A stretch of 7,170 nucleotides of DNA from Zetaproteobacteria bacterium. Lineage in GTDB: Bacteria > Pseudomonadota > Zetaproteobacteria > Mariprofundales > Mariprofundaceae. The DNA is taken from assembly GCA_021545595.1 (NCBI GenBank), contig JAJRVG010000013.1, positions 1-7,170 on the forward strand. The letters are read 5' to 3'. The position numbers were made by a program, and so were the translations under genes. Shown here piece after piece: positions 5,896 to 7,170 of the stretch (positions are counted from its first letter, which is position 1; each line of letters opens with the position of its first letter). Under the pieces are notes generated by a model. It saw only the letters and a list, made by a program, of their open reading frames with translations. It did not search any database and was not told the DNA's origin.

Positions 5896-7170
5896 GTGTC
5901 TGAGCAGCTTATTGAAAGCCCAATCGACTCTAAAATCAAGTTTCAATCTACTGACTACCGGATAGATGATGGCAGACTCCTGATTACTGCCTCACCACAG
6001 CTGGCTGCTGATCGGAAACGTCGCTTTCTGCAGGGGCAGAGCAGGAAAGTTGTTGCCACACCTGATATCTTCTTCTGGAGTGAATGGATCACCCGACTGG
6101 CCAACAGAGATGACACGCTTCCGATTCCCCTCACCCGAATGCAGGAGCTTCTGTTGTGGGAAAAGATCATCCGCAATGATCTGGAGTCGAAGTCGGTATC
6201 TCACCACATCTCACTTAAAGGCCTCGCCAAACGTGCTGCAGGAGCCTATGCAAGCATGCGTGATTACAGCATTGATACCGTAGAGCTTGCCCTGGGTGGC
6301 GAAGAGAGTGAGGCCCTGGCACGCTGGATCAGGGCTCTTAAATCCGAAATGGATAGAGGTGAATTTGAAGGGCGGACATTGGCAGCTAATATTCCGGAAC
6401 TGCTTATACCCCGGCTGCCAAACATCCCGCTTCCCGAACATATTGTTCTGGATGGTTTTGAATCAATCACCCCGATCCAGCAACAACTGCTTGATACCCT
6501 GCAACAACAGGGGTGCTCCATCTTCACCAGCCAAAGCGATCAGATATCGACCACGCCTACCCTGACACCCTGCCAGAGCGCAGCATCCGAGCTTACCCAT
6601 CTCGCCCTGCGAATCAAAAAACTACTGGATCAAAACCTGTCGGCACGCATCGCTATTCTGACCAGTGACTCTTTCACCGACTCGAAAGCACTACGCCGGG
6701 AACTGGATCGGATATTGATGCCCGAATCCCTCACAGACCCCTTCTGCGACAAGCAGAGCGTCTCGACAGAGGCTGAACCACTTTCCGACTGGCCGATGAT
6801 TCAACAGATCCTGCATCTTCTCTCGTTAACAGGAAGCCGGAGCATTCCACTCACTGATTTCTCTATGCTGCTCTTCTCTCCCTGGCTGGACGGGTTTGAT
6901 ACCGAGCGATTGGAGCGTGCCGCTCTGGATGCGACCTTGCGCCAGCAGAACCATCACCATATTTCATTAACCCGGCTGCTTGCAGGCTCCAGACTGGATG
7001 GGCTGCCTGCGCTGAGAGGCATCACTGCGACACTTGCAGAATTGGAGAGCAGCAGCAGAGCTGCAAGCCATTGGGTAAAGGCGGTGCATACACTGTTGCA
7101 GGCACTGGGGATTCTGCAGGCAGGCCTTGATCATCAATCGCTACGCAGCGATGCGGAAATCAGGCAGATG
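5896..7170 (+). CDS. AddB-like 'probable DNA repair protein' of the PD-(D/E)XK nuclease type, N-terminal part, cut by the right edge
   Basis: From a GTG at 5896 the frame stays open for 425 codons to the window end. It matches, from recall, the beta/gammaproteobacterial 'probable DNA repair protein' family: a degenerate superfamily I helicase region followed, in the full protein, by a PD-(D/E)XK nuclease domain. Visible signatures are an N-terminal LLITASPQLAADRKRRF (28-44) followed by PDIFFWSEWITRL (56-68), LDGFESITPIQQQLLDTL (185-202), and an AASELTHLALRIKKLL...ARIAILTSD block (229-257). There is no Walker A motif in these 425 residues, which fits a helicase part that has lost ATP hydrolysis, as in AddB-type subunits that bind Chi or act as scaffold. 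The nuclease motifs would be beyond the window. The GTG is the only plausible start after the in-frame stop at 5863-5865; the Shine-Dalgarno is weak. Partner AddA/UvrD-like helicases often lie downstream. Confidence 0.75.
   Translation, partial: MSEQLIESPIDSKIKFQSTDYRIDDGRLLITASPQLAADRKRRFLQGQSRKVVATPDIFFWSEWITRLANRDDTLPIPLTRMQELLLWEKIIRNDLESKSVSHHISLKGLAKRAAGAYASMRDYSIDTVELALGGEESEALARWIRALKSEMDRGEFEGRTLAANIPELLIPRLPNIPLPEHIVLDGFESITPIQQQLLDTLQQQGCSIFTSQSDQISTTPTLTPCQSAASELTHLALRIKKLLDQNLSARIAILTSDSFTDSKALRRELDRILMPESLTDPFCDKQSVSTEAEPLSDWPMIQQILHLLSLTGSRSIPLTDFSMLLFSPWLDGFDTERLERAALDATLRQQNHHHISLTRLLAGSRLDGLPALRGITATLAELESSSRAASHWVKAVHTLLQALGILQAGLDHQSLRSDAEIRQM

Noticed and set aside
5955..6565. 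Several open frames on both strands inside the DNA-repair gene.
   Set aside because: All are overlapped by the single long frame from 5896 that matches a known family and stays open to the window end; their translations resemble nothing.

Overview
The window is ordinary, densely coded bacterial chromosome at roughly 50% GC, with short or overlapping gene junctions and no mobile element, tRNA, rRNA or CRISPR array that I can see. The gene families (DUF1841, a DUF4124-retropepsin protein, and a large 'probable DNA repair' protein of the PD-(D/E)XK/AddB-like type) point to a proteobacterium, most likely of the gamma/beta/zeta kind. The organism itself cannot be named from sequence alone.

Layout. 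On the minus strand at the left edge are the N-terminal 125 codons of a DEAD-box RNA helicase (1-375, cut by the edge) and, upstream of it, a stand-alone class I glutamine amidotransferase (457-1176). A 127-base divergent intergenic region (1177-1303) separates these from a compact plus-strand run of seven genes. In order these are a DJ-1/PfpI protein (1304-1858), TrmB tRNA m7G46 methyltransferase (1880-2590), a DUF4438 protein (2604-3485), a secreted DUF4124-retropepsin protein (3478-4044), a Nit-type carbon-nitrogen hydrolase with a TTG start (4047-4865), a DUF1841 protein (4872-5348) and a small two-helix membrane protein (5345-5710). Gaps along the run are 21, 13, -8, 2, 6 and -4 bases, so it is very probably one operon. 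Immediately after it, with abutting stop codons, is a 50-residue zinc-ribbon gene on the minus strand (5711-5863) with a near-perfect Shine-Dalgarno. Beyond that, a long AddB-like DNA repair/nuclease gene begins on the plus strand (5896) and leaves the window at the right edge.

How they may work together. The DJ-1 homologue and the Nit-type amidohydrolase both belong to families with known metabolite-damage-repair members, so a housekeeping repair theme is possible. The operon also holds a tRNA modification enzyme, two conserved proteins of unknown function, a predicted exported aspartic protease and a membrane protein, so no single pathway is established. I see no clear-cut new defence or mobile system. 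The most interesting items are the uncharacterised DUF4438 protein with a KOW-like loop, its translational overlap with a secreted retropepsin, and the tiny zinc-ribbon gene wedged between two plus-strand genes.
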